A stretch of DNA of 64,000 nt from Bacteroidia bacterium (lineage in GTDB: Bacteria; Bacteroidota; Bacteroidia; B-17B0; Aurantibacillaceae), in NCBI GenBank assembly GCA_018000995.1, contig JAGNIU010000001.1, positions 248,001 to 312,000 of the forward strand, read 5' to 3'. Shown here in pieces: positions 46,482 through 53,599 of this stretch. The notes below the pieces were generated by a model. It made no database searches. It had not been told where the DNA came from and saw only the letters and a program-made list of their open reading frames with translations. Every line of letters starts with the position of its first letter. The stretch's first letter is position 1. The position numbers and the translations under genes are program-made.

Positions 46482-47774
46482 GTGAAGAAAACTTTATTTT
46501 TACCTTTCTTTCTTGTAGCATTTACCCTTAACGCTCAAGATTCTCCAACAGTAACCACAACCGTATCAAACGACAGTTTATTGAAAAGCATTAATGCTTT
46601 AAAAAAAGAAGTTACTAATATCAAGAATTTGAAAGTCACCGGCTATGTTCAACCACAATATCAATACTGTGATTCAGCCGGCGCACCATCTGTAGCGGGC
46701 GGGGATTTTTCAAATGGAGGAAGTAATTACTTTAGTCGGTTTATGATGCGTCGAGGCCGCATTAAAACTACATACACCTACGAAAATGTAGTTTTGATGG
46801 TGAATGTTGATATCACTGAAAAAGGGTTAAACATGCGCGAAACGTATGCAAAAATAACTGACCCTTGGGTAAAAATGTTTAGTTTAACTGCTGGTTTACT
46901 ACAAACGCAATTTGGCTTTGAGCTTACACAATCCTCTAGTGAAAGAGAAACTCCAGAGCGTGCCAGATACAATCAAACCTTATTTCCAACTGAACGGGAC
47001 TTAGGTGCTTTTGGCTCGATGGTGTTCCCAAAATCTTCTAAACTTCATGGTTTAAAATTAGATGTTGCTGTAATGAATGGGGCAGCTGGTGTTGCTCCTG
47101 AATTTGATTCTCATAAAGATTTTACTGGTCGCTTACAATATTCTAAAACTACTAAAAGCAAAAAATTAAGTTTTGCAATAGGAGCTTCGTATTATCACGG
47201 TGGATACAGAACAGGTAAAGTAAAAGATTACTCGTATGCTAATCTAGCCAATGGCGATAAAGGTTTTGAATTTTCAAAGGACACTGCAAATTACAATCGG
47301 GTTGCAAAAAGAGAATATATGGGAGTGGATGCCCAAGCTTCTGTAAATTGGAAAATTGGTACTACAACTATTCGTGCCGAATATATTATGGGCGAAAATC
47401 CAGGAACAGCAAGCACAAATAGAAGCCCAAGTGTAGCTCCAACATCATCACTTTATCACCGAAATTTTGACGGGGCTTACTTTTATTTAATTCAAAATAT
47501 CGGAAAGTCAAAATTTCAAGTCGTTGCTAAATACGATTGGTTTGATCCGAATGTTAAAATTGCCGGGAAAGATATTGGAAAAGCAGGAACGAATACTAAT
47601 CTGGGAGACATTCGATTTGACACTTATGGATTTGGGATTAATTATCACGTGAATCATAATTTAAAAATCACAGCTTATTACGATCTGGTTCAAAACGAAA
47701 TAACAGAGGTAAATGCTTACAAAAAAGACATTATTGATAATGTGTTCACTTTAAGAATGCAAATAAAATATTAG
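46482..47774 (+). CDS. Phosphate-selective porin O/P-like outer-membrane protein
   Basis: The 430-residue protein starts at GTG 46482 with a signal peptide (KTLFLPFFLVAFTLNAQ). A short coiled segment (about 30-50) precedes a barrel matching the porin O/P family (KVTGYVQPQYQYC, FMMRRGRIKTTYTYEN, then YAKITDPWVKMFSLTAGLL). The barrel ends in LRMQIKY. The Pho-box-like repeat and the PiT transporter 122 bp downstream support phosphate uptake across the outer membrane. It is present as a single gene with no oprP-type regulator other than the two OmpR-family genes in the island. Confidence 0.9.
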   Translation: MKKTLFLPFFLVAFTLNAQDSPTVTTTVSNDSLLKSINALKKEVTNIKNLKVTGYVQPQYQYCDSAGAPSVAGGDFSNGGSNYFSRFMMRRGRIKTTYTYENVVLMVNVDITEKGLNMRETYAKITDPWVKMFSLTAGLLQTQFGFELTQSSSERETPERARYNQTLFPTERDLGAFGSMVFPKSSKLHGLKLDVAVMNGAAGVAPEFDSHKDFTGRLQYSKTTKSKKLSFAIGASYYHGGYRTGKVKDYSYANLANGDKGFEFSKDTANYNRVAKREYMGVDAQASVNWKIGTTTIRAEYIMGENPGTASTNRSPSVAPTSSLYHRNFDGAYFYLIQNIGKSKFQVVAKYDWFDPNVKIAGKDIGKAGTNTNLGDIRFDTYGFGINYHVNHNLKITAYYDLVQNEITEVNAYKKDIIDNVFTLRMQIKY

Positions 47775-47836
47775 ACTCTTTAAGTTTTTTAGCCCCTTGA
47801 GGATTTGGCACTATAAGTGAATTAAAACTTTAAAGC

Positions 47837-47854
47837 TTAACATTAATTTAACAT
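47837..47854 (+). promoter_or_regulatory. Pho-box-like repeat upstream of the PiT gene
   Basis: TTAACAT-TAAT-TTAACAT is a perfect heptamer repeat with an 11-bp period. A CATCTTTA box follows at 47861-47868, 29 bp before the ATG at 47897. Confidence 0.7.
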
Positions 47855-47896
47855 GCTTACCATCTTTAATAAATAATTTTAAAAAAAATAAATTCT

Positions 47897-49303
47897 ATGT
47901 TTGGATTAACTACCGGCCTCGCCATTTTACTTATTGCATGTTTATTGCTAGCATGCTTTTTCGAATTCATTAACGGTTTTCACGATACTGCAAATGCAGT
48001 TGCAACCGTAATTTATACTAATTCCATGAAACCAACTGTTGCGGTTGTGTATTCAGGAATCTTAAATTTTATTGGTGTATTAACAGGTGGTATAGCAGTT
48101 GCTATGGGAATTGTAAACTTACTCCCCATGGAAGTGCTTGTTGATTCAAATGTGGGACATGGCATCGCCATGATTCTCGCCTTATTACTTTCTGCTATCA
48201 TCTGGAATTTTGGTACTTGGTATTTTGGAATTCCCGCTTCAAGCTCTCACACATTAATTGGTTCAGTAATTGGAATCGGTTTAGCATTTAATTTTTTACC
48301 TGGTGACATGGGCTTTACTGCAGTAAACTGGGATAAAGCAAAAGATACAGGACTAGCATTATTACTTTCTCCTTTAGCTGGTTTTAGTTTAGCGATTATC
48401 ATGATGTTCGTTTTTAAACGTTTTATTAAAAACGAAACTATTTATAAAGAACCAATTCCCGGCAAAACTCCTCCTATCTGGATTCGCATGTTGCTTTGGA
48501 TGACTTGCGGAATGGTAAGTTTCTTCCACGGACAAAACGACGGACAAAAAGGAGTTGGAATTTTAATGATGATTTTAATTGCAATTTTACCCGGACAATT
48601 TTCATTGGATGAAAAAATAAATTTGCAAAGTGTAAACGGAAATGTTTTTGAAATTCAAAAAATCATTGCTGCAACTGATACAACACAATTCGGTAAAGAT
48701 GAATTTAAACATTACAATAGCATTAAAAAACATGCCGCTTCATATTTTGCAGCAGTAGGCGCAGATAAAACCCGCGCTTCTGAAATTGCTTTAACAGATC
48801 GTTTCGAATTGAGAAAAGATGTTGTTAAATTAACTAAGGGTGCAGAAAAATTATTAAAGAGTCCGAACTTTGCTATCTCAGCAAAAGATTCAAAAAAATT
48901 AAAAGCTGAAATTAAAGAAGCAAAATTATTAGTGGAGTTTGCACCAAGCTGGGTAATTATTTTAATTTCTATTTCATTAGGATTAGGAACCATGATTGGA
49001 TGGAAACGCATTGTAAAAACAATTGGAGAAAAAATCGGCAAACAACACATGAGTTATGCTCAAGGCGCAAGTGCTGAGATGGTTGCTTCAGTTGGTATTG
49101 GAATGGCTTCTGCTTACGGATTACCGGTTTCAACTACGCACATGTTAGCTTCCGGGGTTGCGGGTTCGATGGTGGCAAAAAAAGGATTAAAGAATTTACA
49201 AAAGAAAACCATTACATCTATCGCCTTAGCTTGGGTTTTAACTTTACCGGTAACAATGGTTTTATCAGGCGGATTATTTTTATTATTCAGAGCATTGTTT
49301 TAA
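47897..49303 (+). CDS. PiT-family inorganic phosphate transporter
   Basis: The 468-residue membrane protein has both PiT signature repeats: GFHDTANAVATVIYTNSMKP near the N-terminus and ASVGIGMASAYGLPVSTTHM near the C-terminus. About ten helices lie around them. A soluble insert of about 110 residues (about 235-350, charged and helical) sits between the halves, in the cytoplasm or periplasm. PiT proteins couple phosphate, alone or as metal phosphate, to protons or sodium. The Pho-box-like repeat suggests control by phosphate. It is the last gene of the phosphate island, followed by a terminator. Confidence 0.95.
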   Translation: MFGLTTGLAILLIACLLLACFFEFINGFHDTANAVATVIYTNSMKPTVAVVYSGILNFIGVLTGGIAVAMGIVNLLPMEVLVDSNVGHGIAMILALLLSAIIWNFGTWYFGIPASSSHTLIGSVIGIGLAFNFLPGDMGFTAVNWDKAKDTGLALLLSPLAGFSLAIIMMFVFKRFIKNETIYKEPIPGKTPPIWIRMLLWMTCGMVSFFHGQNDGQKGVGILMMILIAILPGQFSLDEKINLQSVNGNVFEIQKIIAATDTTQFGKDEFKHYNSIKKHAASYFAAVGADKTRASEIALTDRFELRKDVVKLTKGAEKLLKSPNFAISAKDSKKLKAEIKEAKLLVEFAPSWVIILISISLGLGTMIGWKRIVKTIGEKIGKQHMSYAQGASAEMVASVGIGMASAYGLPVSTTHMLASGVAGSMVAKKGLKNLQKKTITSIALAWVLTLPVTMVLSGGLFLLFRALF

Positions 49304-49323
49304 TAACATCCATTTTGTTTAGT

Positions 49324-49354
49324 AAAAAGCCCTTCGGAAACGGAGGGCTTTTTT
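49324..49354 (+). terminator. Rho-independent terminator of the PiT gene
   Basis: AAAAAGCCCTTCG-gaaa-CGGAGGGCTTTTTT with one wobble pair and a T-run. Confidence 0.85.
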
Positions 49355-49361
49355 GTTGTAC

Positions 49362-49417
49362 GGAATTTCCCTTCTCCTTATAGGAGAAGGTGGCCGCAAA
49401 GCGGACGGATGAGGTTC
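49362..49417. repeat. Bipartite hairpin repeat, copy 2 (reverse orientation)
   Basis: GGAATTTCC, then hairpin CCTTCTCC-ttata-GGAGAAGG, then hairpin CCGC-aaa-GCGG with flanking GG/GAC, then GGATGAGGTT. It is the reverse complement of the copy-1 layout. Confidence 0.75.
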
Positions 49418-49469
49418 CTGGATGAGGCAGTTCAATCGTAAACGTATTCCGTTTAAGAGCCGCAATCAT

Positions 49470-49529
49470 AAACCTCTCCCACCACGCAAGCGTGGTCCCC
49501 CCTCTCCCACAGGGAGAGGGAAAATTTCC
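49470..49529. repeat. Bipartite hairpin repeat, copy 3
   Basis: AACCTCTCCC, hairpin ACCACGC-aa-GCGTGGT, hairpin CCCTCTCCC-aca-GGGAGAGGG, then AAAATTTCC. It is opposite to copy 2, 52 bp away. Confidence 0.75.
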
Positions 49530-49572
49530 TCTTCAAAATAAATTTCTTACATTTAATTTAAAATCTCTTCAA

Positions 49573-49962
49573 ATGGAATCTCTTAAAACATCCATCACTC
49601 TTCCTGTTTCGGCAGAAAAATTATACAAAGCCTGGTTAAGCAGTAAAGAACATGCTTTATTTACAGGAGCTGAAGCAAAAGCAAGTGCAAAAATAAATTC
49701 TAAACATTCTTCGTGGGATGGCTACATCTGGGGAAAGAATTTAGAATTAAAAGCAGGAAAGAAAATTGTACAATCTTGGCGGACTTCCGAATTTCCTGAA
49801 GATGCGCCTGATTCTATTCTTGAAATTACCTTCGAAGAAAAAGCCGGAAAAACAAAATTGAATTTATACCATCACAATCTACAAAAAGGTGATGCCAAAA
49901 AATATAAAAAAGGTTGGGACGATTTTTATTTTGCGCCGATGAAGCAATATTTTACCAAGTAA
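49573..49962 (+). CDS. SRPBCC/AHSA1-like domain protein
   Basis: The 129-residue protein has an Aha1/START-like fold: TSITLPVSAEKLYKAWLSSK, then WDGYIWGKNLEL, KKIVQSWRTSEFPEDAPDS and the C-terminal helix WDDFYFAPMKQYF. The ATG at 49573 is preferred. The in-frame ATG at 49492 would add a low-complexity segment encoded by a dispersed repeat. It is cytoplasmic, perhaps a small-molecule binding or chaperone-cofactor-like protein; the ligand is unknown. Confidence 0.85.
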   Translation: MESLKTSITLPVSAEKLYKAWLSSKEHALFTGAEAKASAKINSKHSSWDGYIWGKNLELKAGKKIVQSWRTSEFPEDAPDSILEITFEEKAGKTKLNLYHHNLQKGDAKKYKKGWDDFYFAPMKQYFTK

Positions 49963-49978
49963 TACTTGGAAAAATATT

Positions 49979-50013
49979 GAGATGCTGAAAATCGCCTACG
50001 GCGGTCAGCATGA
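49979..50013. repeat. Dispersed trailer repeat (AGATGCTGAAA type)
   Basis: AGATGCTGAAA, a CGCC-tac-GGCG hairpin and TCAGCATGACA. The AGATGCTGAAA and ATGACA words recur at 56571-56637. Confidence 0.65.
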
Positions 50014-50020
50014 CAACTCT

Positions 50021-50818
50021 TTAGAATGGACTTTGTTTTCGAATAATTTTTCCAAACCATTTCGGGAAAAATCTTTTTAAGGTAACGGCTTTTATCTCTC
50101 TGCCGCCAATTAAAACTTCTTCTGAATTATTAGAAATGCCTGCAATAATTTGTTTCGCACATTCTTCCGCAGTCATTGCGGTTTCATGACTCTCATCCAT
50201 TTTTCCATGAGTAGCTCCTGAAACAGAAGTGGCGTTTAAAGAAATATTTGTTTTTACTTTACCAGGACAAACAATCAAAATCTTAATTCCTTTTTTTTCA
50301 GTTTCCAAACGCAAACTATCAAAGTAACCATGTAAAGCATGTTTAGCTGCTGAATAAGATGAACGTAAATAAAAACCAAATTTTCCGGCGACAGAACTCA
50401 GTACAACAATATGTCCGCCTTTTTGTTTAAGCATGTATGGCAACACCGCTTTACTTAAATTCACTGCACTGAAATAATTTATCTCAAATAAACTACGCTC
50501 TGTTTTTTCATCTGTCGACATCGCTTCTGCGCGCTGACTTTGTCCGCCGTTATTTATTAAGATATCAATTCGTCCGAATTTGTTCATCACCTGCGCGGCT
50601 AATCCGCTGGCCTTTGATGTGTCGGATAAATCAAAAGGTAAAATCATGATATCTAAATCAGGAAGTTTTGTAAGTGCTGCAACACGTTTTAATTCATCTT
50701 CTCTTCTTGCTGACAAAATTAAACGCGCTTCTTTTTTTGCAAACTCTAAAGCTAAAGCTTCGCCAATGCCTGAAGAAGCACCGGTAATCCAAATCACTTT
50801 ATCCTTGTAAGTATTCAC
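50021..50818 (-). CDS. Short-chain dehydrogenase/reductase (SDR family)
   Basis: The 265-residue protein has the classical SDR signature: cofactor motif TGASSGIGEALA, NNGGQSQ in the NNAG position, and catalytic Ser (VVLSSVAG) with YSAAKHAL (Tyr and Lys). The C-terminal part (KRFFPKWFGKIIRK) is basic and resembles DHRS7-like membrane-associated SDRs. The start is a GTG at 50818. It should use NAD(P)(H). The substrate is unknown. It is monocistronic and bounded by dispersed repeats on both sides. Confidence 0.92.
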   Translation of the reverse strand: MNTYKDKVIWITGASSGIGEALALEFAKKEARLILSARREDELKRVAALTKLPDLDIMILPFDLSDTSKASGLAAQVMNKFGRIDILINNGGQSQRAEAMSTDEKTERSLFEINYFSAVNLSKAVLPYMLKQKGGHIVVLSSVAGKFGFYLRSSYSAAKHALHGYFDSLRLETEKKGIKILIVCPGKVKTNISLNATSVSGATHGKMDESHETAMTAEECAKQIIAGISNNSEEVLIGGREIKAVTLKRFFPKWFGKIIRKQSPF

Positions 50819-50850
50819 TTCCTAAATATAATAATTTACCTTCAAAGAGA

Positions 50851-50935
50851 CTGTCATTCTGAGCCGATTTATCGACCACTCAGAATCTCGACAATTCGGG
50901 ACGAATTGATCGCCCTAATACAATGACAATCTTTT
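50851..50935. repeat. Dispersed repeat overlapping the end of the GT9 gene
   Basis: CTGTCATTCTGAGCC is the reverse complement style of the GCTCAGGATGACA trailers. It is followed by internal inverted words (GACCACTCAGAATC, ACAATTCGGGACGAATTGAT) and CAATGACAAT. The last codons of the GT9 gene lie inside it. Confidence 0.55.
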
Positions 50936-51849
50936 GATTTTCTGCAATCACTACAATCTTTATCTAATACCAAATGCTTTGCTTTCTCTCCTACAGGCAT
51001 CCATCTTCCAGGGTGAATCGGACGCATTGGTGCAAATAACCCAATCGCTTTTTTACCTAAAGCCGAAGCAATGTGCAGCGGACCAGTACTTGCCGCCACT
51101 AAAGCATCAGCATTATTAATAAAAGAAATAAATTGTTTTAATGTCAACTTACCGGTTAAGTCGGTTACGTTTTTATGTTTTTCGAAAAGCAATTTGGCTT
51201 GTTCACCTTCTTCTTTTGTTCCGCTAATGAAAACTTTGAATTTATCTTCAGGAAGAGAATTGATGAGCTCAGAAAAGTTTTCTAATCCCCACTCGCGCGC
51301 GCTTCCTTTTGATTTTGGATGAAGAATGACATTTGTTCTTGTTTTATCAATTAGCTTTAACCATTCTTCCGGAAGCGCTTGTGTCTTAGTAAAACCATAA
51401 TAATTTTTAATATCCTCTAATTTTACATCCGTAGGAATATTTAAAAATTTTAGAAGTTTAAAATTTAATTGCGATTCATGTAAGTCGGAATTCTTTCTTG
51501 ACAAACGGATTAACTTATTACAGGTCATCCAGTGAAATAATCGGTTGGTGGTTCCCACTCTCAAACCTATTTTAGATTTTTTTGCTGCATGCGCAATTTT
51601 CTTTACAGGAAAAACGTGAATGATGGCGTCCACTTTTGGCAGAGTGTGTGTTTCGTCCCAACTAATAAAATCATCAACGTGTTCCGATAAGGCGACAACA
51701 TCCCGAGTGTAATTTCTTCCAACAAAAGTAATTTTACATTTTGGAAAATGCTTTTTAATATACCCCGCCATTGGTAAAGTTAACACCACATCGCCAATAC
51801 TGTCGGTGCGACTAATAATAACAGAAAAATTATCCGGCAGTTTTTGCAT
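50869..51849 (-). CDS. Glycosyltransferase family 9 (heptosyltransferase-like)
   Basis: The 326-residue GT-B enzyme has SRTDSIGDVVLTLPM in the N-terminal domain and HPKSKGSAREWGLENFSELI. The donor-site segment is AASTGPLHIASALGKKAIGLF, with PIHPGRWMPVG. This is the family of LPS heptosyltransferases. A C-terminal Cys-rich tail (KDCSDCRKSKDCHC) is not typical and may bind metal. The last eight codons fall within a dispersed repeat. It overlaps the upstream GT2 gene by 20 bp, so both are co-transcribed for LPS core or other glycan assembly. Confidence 0.9.
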   Translation of the reverse strand: MQKLPDNFSVIISRTDSIGDVVLTLPMAGYIKKHFPKCKITFVGRNYTRDVVALSEHVDDFISWDETHTLPKVDAIIHVFPVKKIAHAAKKSKIGLRVGTTNRLFHWMTCNKLIRLSRKNSDLHESQLNFKLLKFLNIPTDVKLEDIKNYYGFTKTQALPEEWLKLIDKTRTNVILHPKSKGSAREWGLENFSELINSLPEDKFKVFISGTKEEGEQAKLLFEKHKNVTDLTGKLTLKQFISFINNADALVAASTGPLHIASALGKKAIGLFAPMRPIHPGRWMPVGEKAKHLVLDKDCSDCRKSKDCHCIRAINSSRIVEILSGR

Positions 51850-52597
51850 TATATAAATCGCGTAATTTTTTATACTTTAAATACGTTGCGTAAGCCGAAA
51901 TTTTAGAAATAGAATAACCCGCTTTGCCATCCAAAAATCCTAAATGCAAAATGTAATGGTCAATAAATTTAGCAATAGGATTCACAAACAATTTAAACAC
52001 ATTCGACTTTTTTCCTTTTTCGAAAAAAGCCTTCGAAGCAATGTTGGTGAAATATTCCACTTGCTTGTAATGATCTTCCACAGAGTAATAACTGTAATGT
52101 AGAATATCCCCTTTCAAATGACCGGTGTTTTTATCACCATCAAATAGGTCGTATTTATCATGCGGATTTGTTCCGCCCCATTTTCCTTTGCGGCTATCCC
52201 ACAAACGTAATTTTTTATCAGGATACCAATTGCAATGTCTTACCCAATGTCCACAATAATTAGTTAAGCGGTTCATGTAATAACCATCTTTGGTCCAATT
52301 ATTTTTTACTTCAAGAATAGATTTTTTCAAAGTTTCATCTAAAGCTTCATCAGAATCCAGAGATAAAATATGAGGGTATTTCGCAAACGTAATGGCTTTG
52401 TTTTTTTGTTCGAGATGACCTAAAAAATCTTGGTGATAAACATTAGCCCCATAACTCTTACAAATTTCTTTGGTCTTATCCGTGCTGCCTGAATCTAATA
52501 CCACAATTTCGTCGGCAATGTCTTTTACTGAATCGAGACAACGACCAATATTCTTCTCTTCGTTAAAAGCAATTATAACTACTGAAATTTGAGGCAT
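51830..52597 (-). CDS. Glycosyltransferase family 2 (LPS core WaaE/KdtX-like)
   Basis: The 255-residue protein has SVVIIAFNEEKNIGRCLDSV, VVLDSGSTDKTKEI and LSLDSDEALDETLK (DxD). NWYPDKKLRLWDSRKGKWGG is diagnostic of the WaaE/KdtX beta-glucosyl- or heptosyl-transferase branch. A short C-terminal hydrophobic segment suggests membrane association. It precedes the GT9 gene with a 20-bp overlap. The acceptor is probably inner-core LPS. Its ATG is 36 bp from the divergent omega-amidase start. Confidence 0.92.
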   Translation of the reverse strand: MPQISVVIIAFNEEKNIGRCLDSVKDIADEIVVLDSGSTDKTKEICKSYGANVYHQDFLGHLEQKNKAITFAKYPHILSLDSDEALDETLKKSILEVKNNWTKDGYYMNRLTNYCGHWVRHCNWYPDKKLRLWDSRKGKWGGTNPHDKYDLFDGDKNTGHLKGDILHYSYYSVEDHYKQVEYFTNIASKAFFEKGKKSNVFKLFVNPIAKFIDHYILHLGFLDGKAGYSISKISAYATYLKYKKLRDLYNAKTAG

Positions 52598-52618
52598 TGC
52601 GTAAAGTTAATAATATAT

Positions 52619-52626
52619 TACATTTG
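52619..52626 (+). promoter_or_regulatory. -7 box directly before the omega-amidase gene
   Basis: TACATTTG matches TAnnTTTG and ends 6 bp before the ATG at 52633, so the mRNA is probably leaderless. This also rules out the upstream in-frame ATG at 52597. Confidence 0.55.
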
Positions 52627-52632
52627 TATAGA

Positions 52633-53427
52633 ATGAAAGTTACCATAATTCAAACCGCCCTTCATTGGGAAGACCGCCAAAAAAACCTGGCGCATTTTGA
52701 TGCATTGGTAAATTCCATTACTGAAACCACCCATTTAATTGTGTTACCCGAGATGTTTACGACGGGTTTCACGATGAATCCCACAAAATTAGCAGAGCCC
52801 AGTAATGACGAAGCGCTTGCTACCATGAAAAAATGGGCGCAACAAAAAAATGCTGTGGTTACAGGAAGTGTGGCTGTTGAAGACGGCGGAAAATATTATA
52901 ACCGCTTATTTTGGGTTGAACCAAATGGTAATTTCAGTACTTACGATAAACGTCATTTGTTTAGTATGGCCGGCGAACACAAACATTACACCGCAGGCAC
53001 CAAAAAACTAATTACCAAACTAAACAACTGGCATATTTGTCCGCAAGTGTGTTACGATTTACGTTTCCCTGTTTGGAGCAGAAATACTTTCAAGAAAACT
53101 AACGGTGTGCCAACCGCGGAGTACGATGTTTTATTGTATGTTGCCAATTGGCCCGAAGTTCGTTCTTATCCCTGGAAACAATTATTAATCGCCCGTGCTA
53201 TCGAAAATCAATGTTACGTTATTGGTGTAAACCGCATCGGAAAAGACGGAAATGATTTCGCGCACTCGGGCGACAGCATGGTGATTAATCCAAGAGGTGA
53301 AATCATCAGTAAAACTATTCCCAATCAACAAAGCATTGAAACCATTCACCTCGATAAAACTTATCTGGAAGATTTTAGAATTACTTTTCCGGTGGGATTG
53401 GATTCGGATGAGTTTACGTTGCAATAG
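52633..53427 (+). CDS. Omega-amidase, carbon-nitrogen hydrolase family (YafV-like)
   Basis: The 264-residue nitrilase-superfamily enzyme has the Glu40 (IVLPEMF), Lys106 (YDKRHLF) and Cys140 (QVCYDLRFPVW) triad. The later IENQCYVIGVNRIGKDGN and HSGDSMVINPRGEI are characteristic of omega-amidases. These hydrolyse alpha-ketoglutaramate and related omega-amides, linking methionine salvage or glutamine transaminase products to central metabolism. It is cytoplasmic. It is monocistronic, followed by an inverted pair of hairpin repeats. Confidence 0.93.
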   Translation: MKVTIIQTALHWEDRQKNLAHFDALVNSITETTHLIVLPEMFTTGFTMNPTKLAEPSNDEALATMKKWAQQKNAVVTGSVAVEDGGKYYNRLFWVEPNGNFSTYDKRHLFSMAGEHKHYTAGTKKLITKLNNWHICPQVCYDLRFPVWSRNTFKKTNGVPTAEYDVLLYVANWPEVRSYPWKQLLIARAIENQCYVIGVNRIGKDGNDFAHSGDSMVINPRGEIISKTIPNQQSIETIHLDKTYLEDFRITFPVGLDSDEFTLQ

Positions 53428-53482
53428 GACATCCCCCCGTCAGCGCCTCCGGCGGACGTCCCCCTTCGAAGGGGGAATTTCC
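53428..53482. repeat. Bipartite hairpin repeat, copy 4
   Basis: GACATCCCCC, hairpin GTCAGCGCCTCCGGCGGAC (imperfect), hairpin CCCCCTTC-GAAGGGGG, then AATTTCC. It forms an inverted pair with the copy at 53505-53552. Confidence 0.75.
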
Positions 53483-53504
53483 ATGACGCCTAAAATAGCA
53501 CGAA

Positions 53505-53552
53505 TTATTTCCCCTTCGAAGGGGAGTTCTGCCCTGCAGAACGGGGGATGTC
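53505..53552. repeat. Bipartite hairpin repeat, copy 5 (reverse orientation)
   Basis: AATTATTTCC, hairpin CCCCTTCGAAGGGG, hairpin GTTCTGC-CCT-GCAGAAC, then GGGGGATGTC. It is inverted relative to copy 4. Confidence 0.75.
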
Positions 53553-53579
53553 ACCCTTAACGGATGTCCCAAAATCTGC

Positions 53580-53587
53580 TATCTTTG
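53580..53587 (+). promoter_or_regulatory. -7 box of leuS
   Basis: An exact TATCTTTG lies 12 bp before the ATG at 53600; it follows the inverted repeat pair directly. Confidence 0.6.
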
Positions 53588-53599
53588 TAAACGAAATTT

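Noticed and set aside
49492-49572. N-terminal extension of the SRPBCC protein
   Set aside because: The extra 27 residues are encoded by a dispersed repeat; the domain starts at the ATG at 49573.
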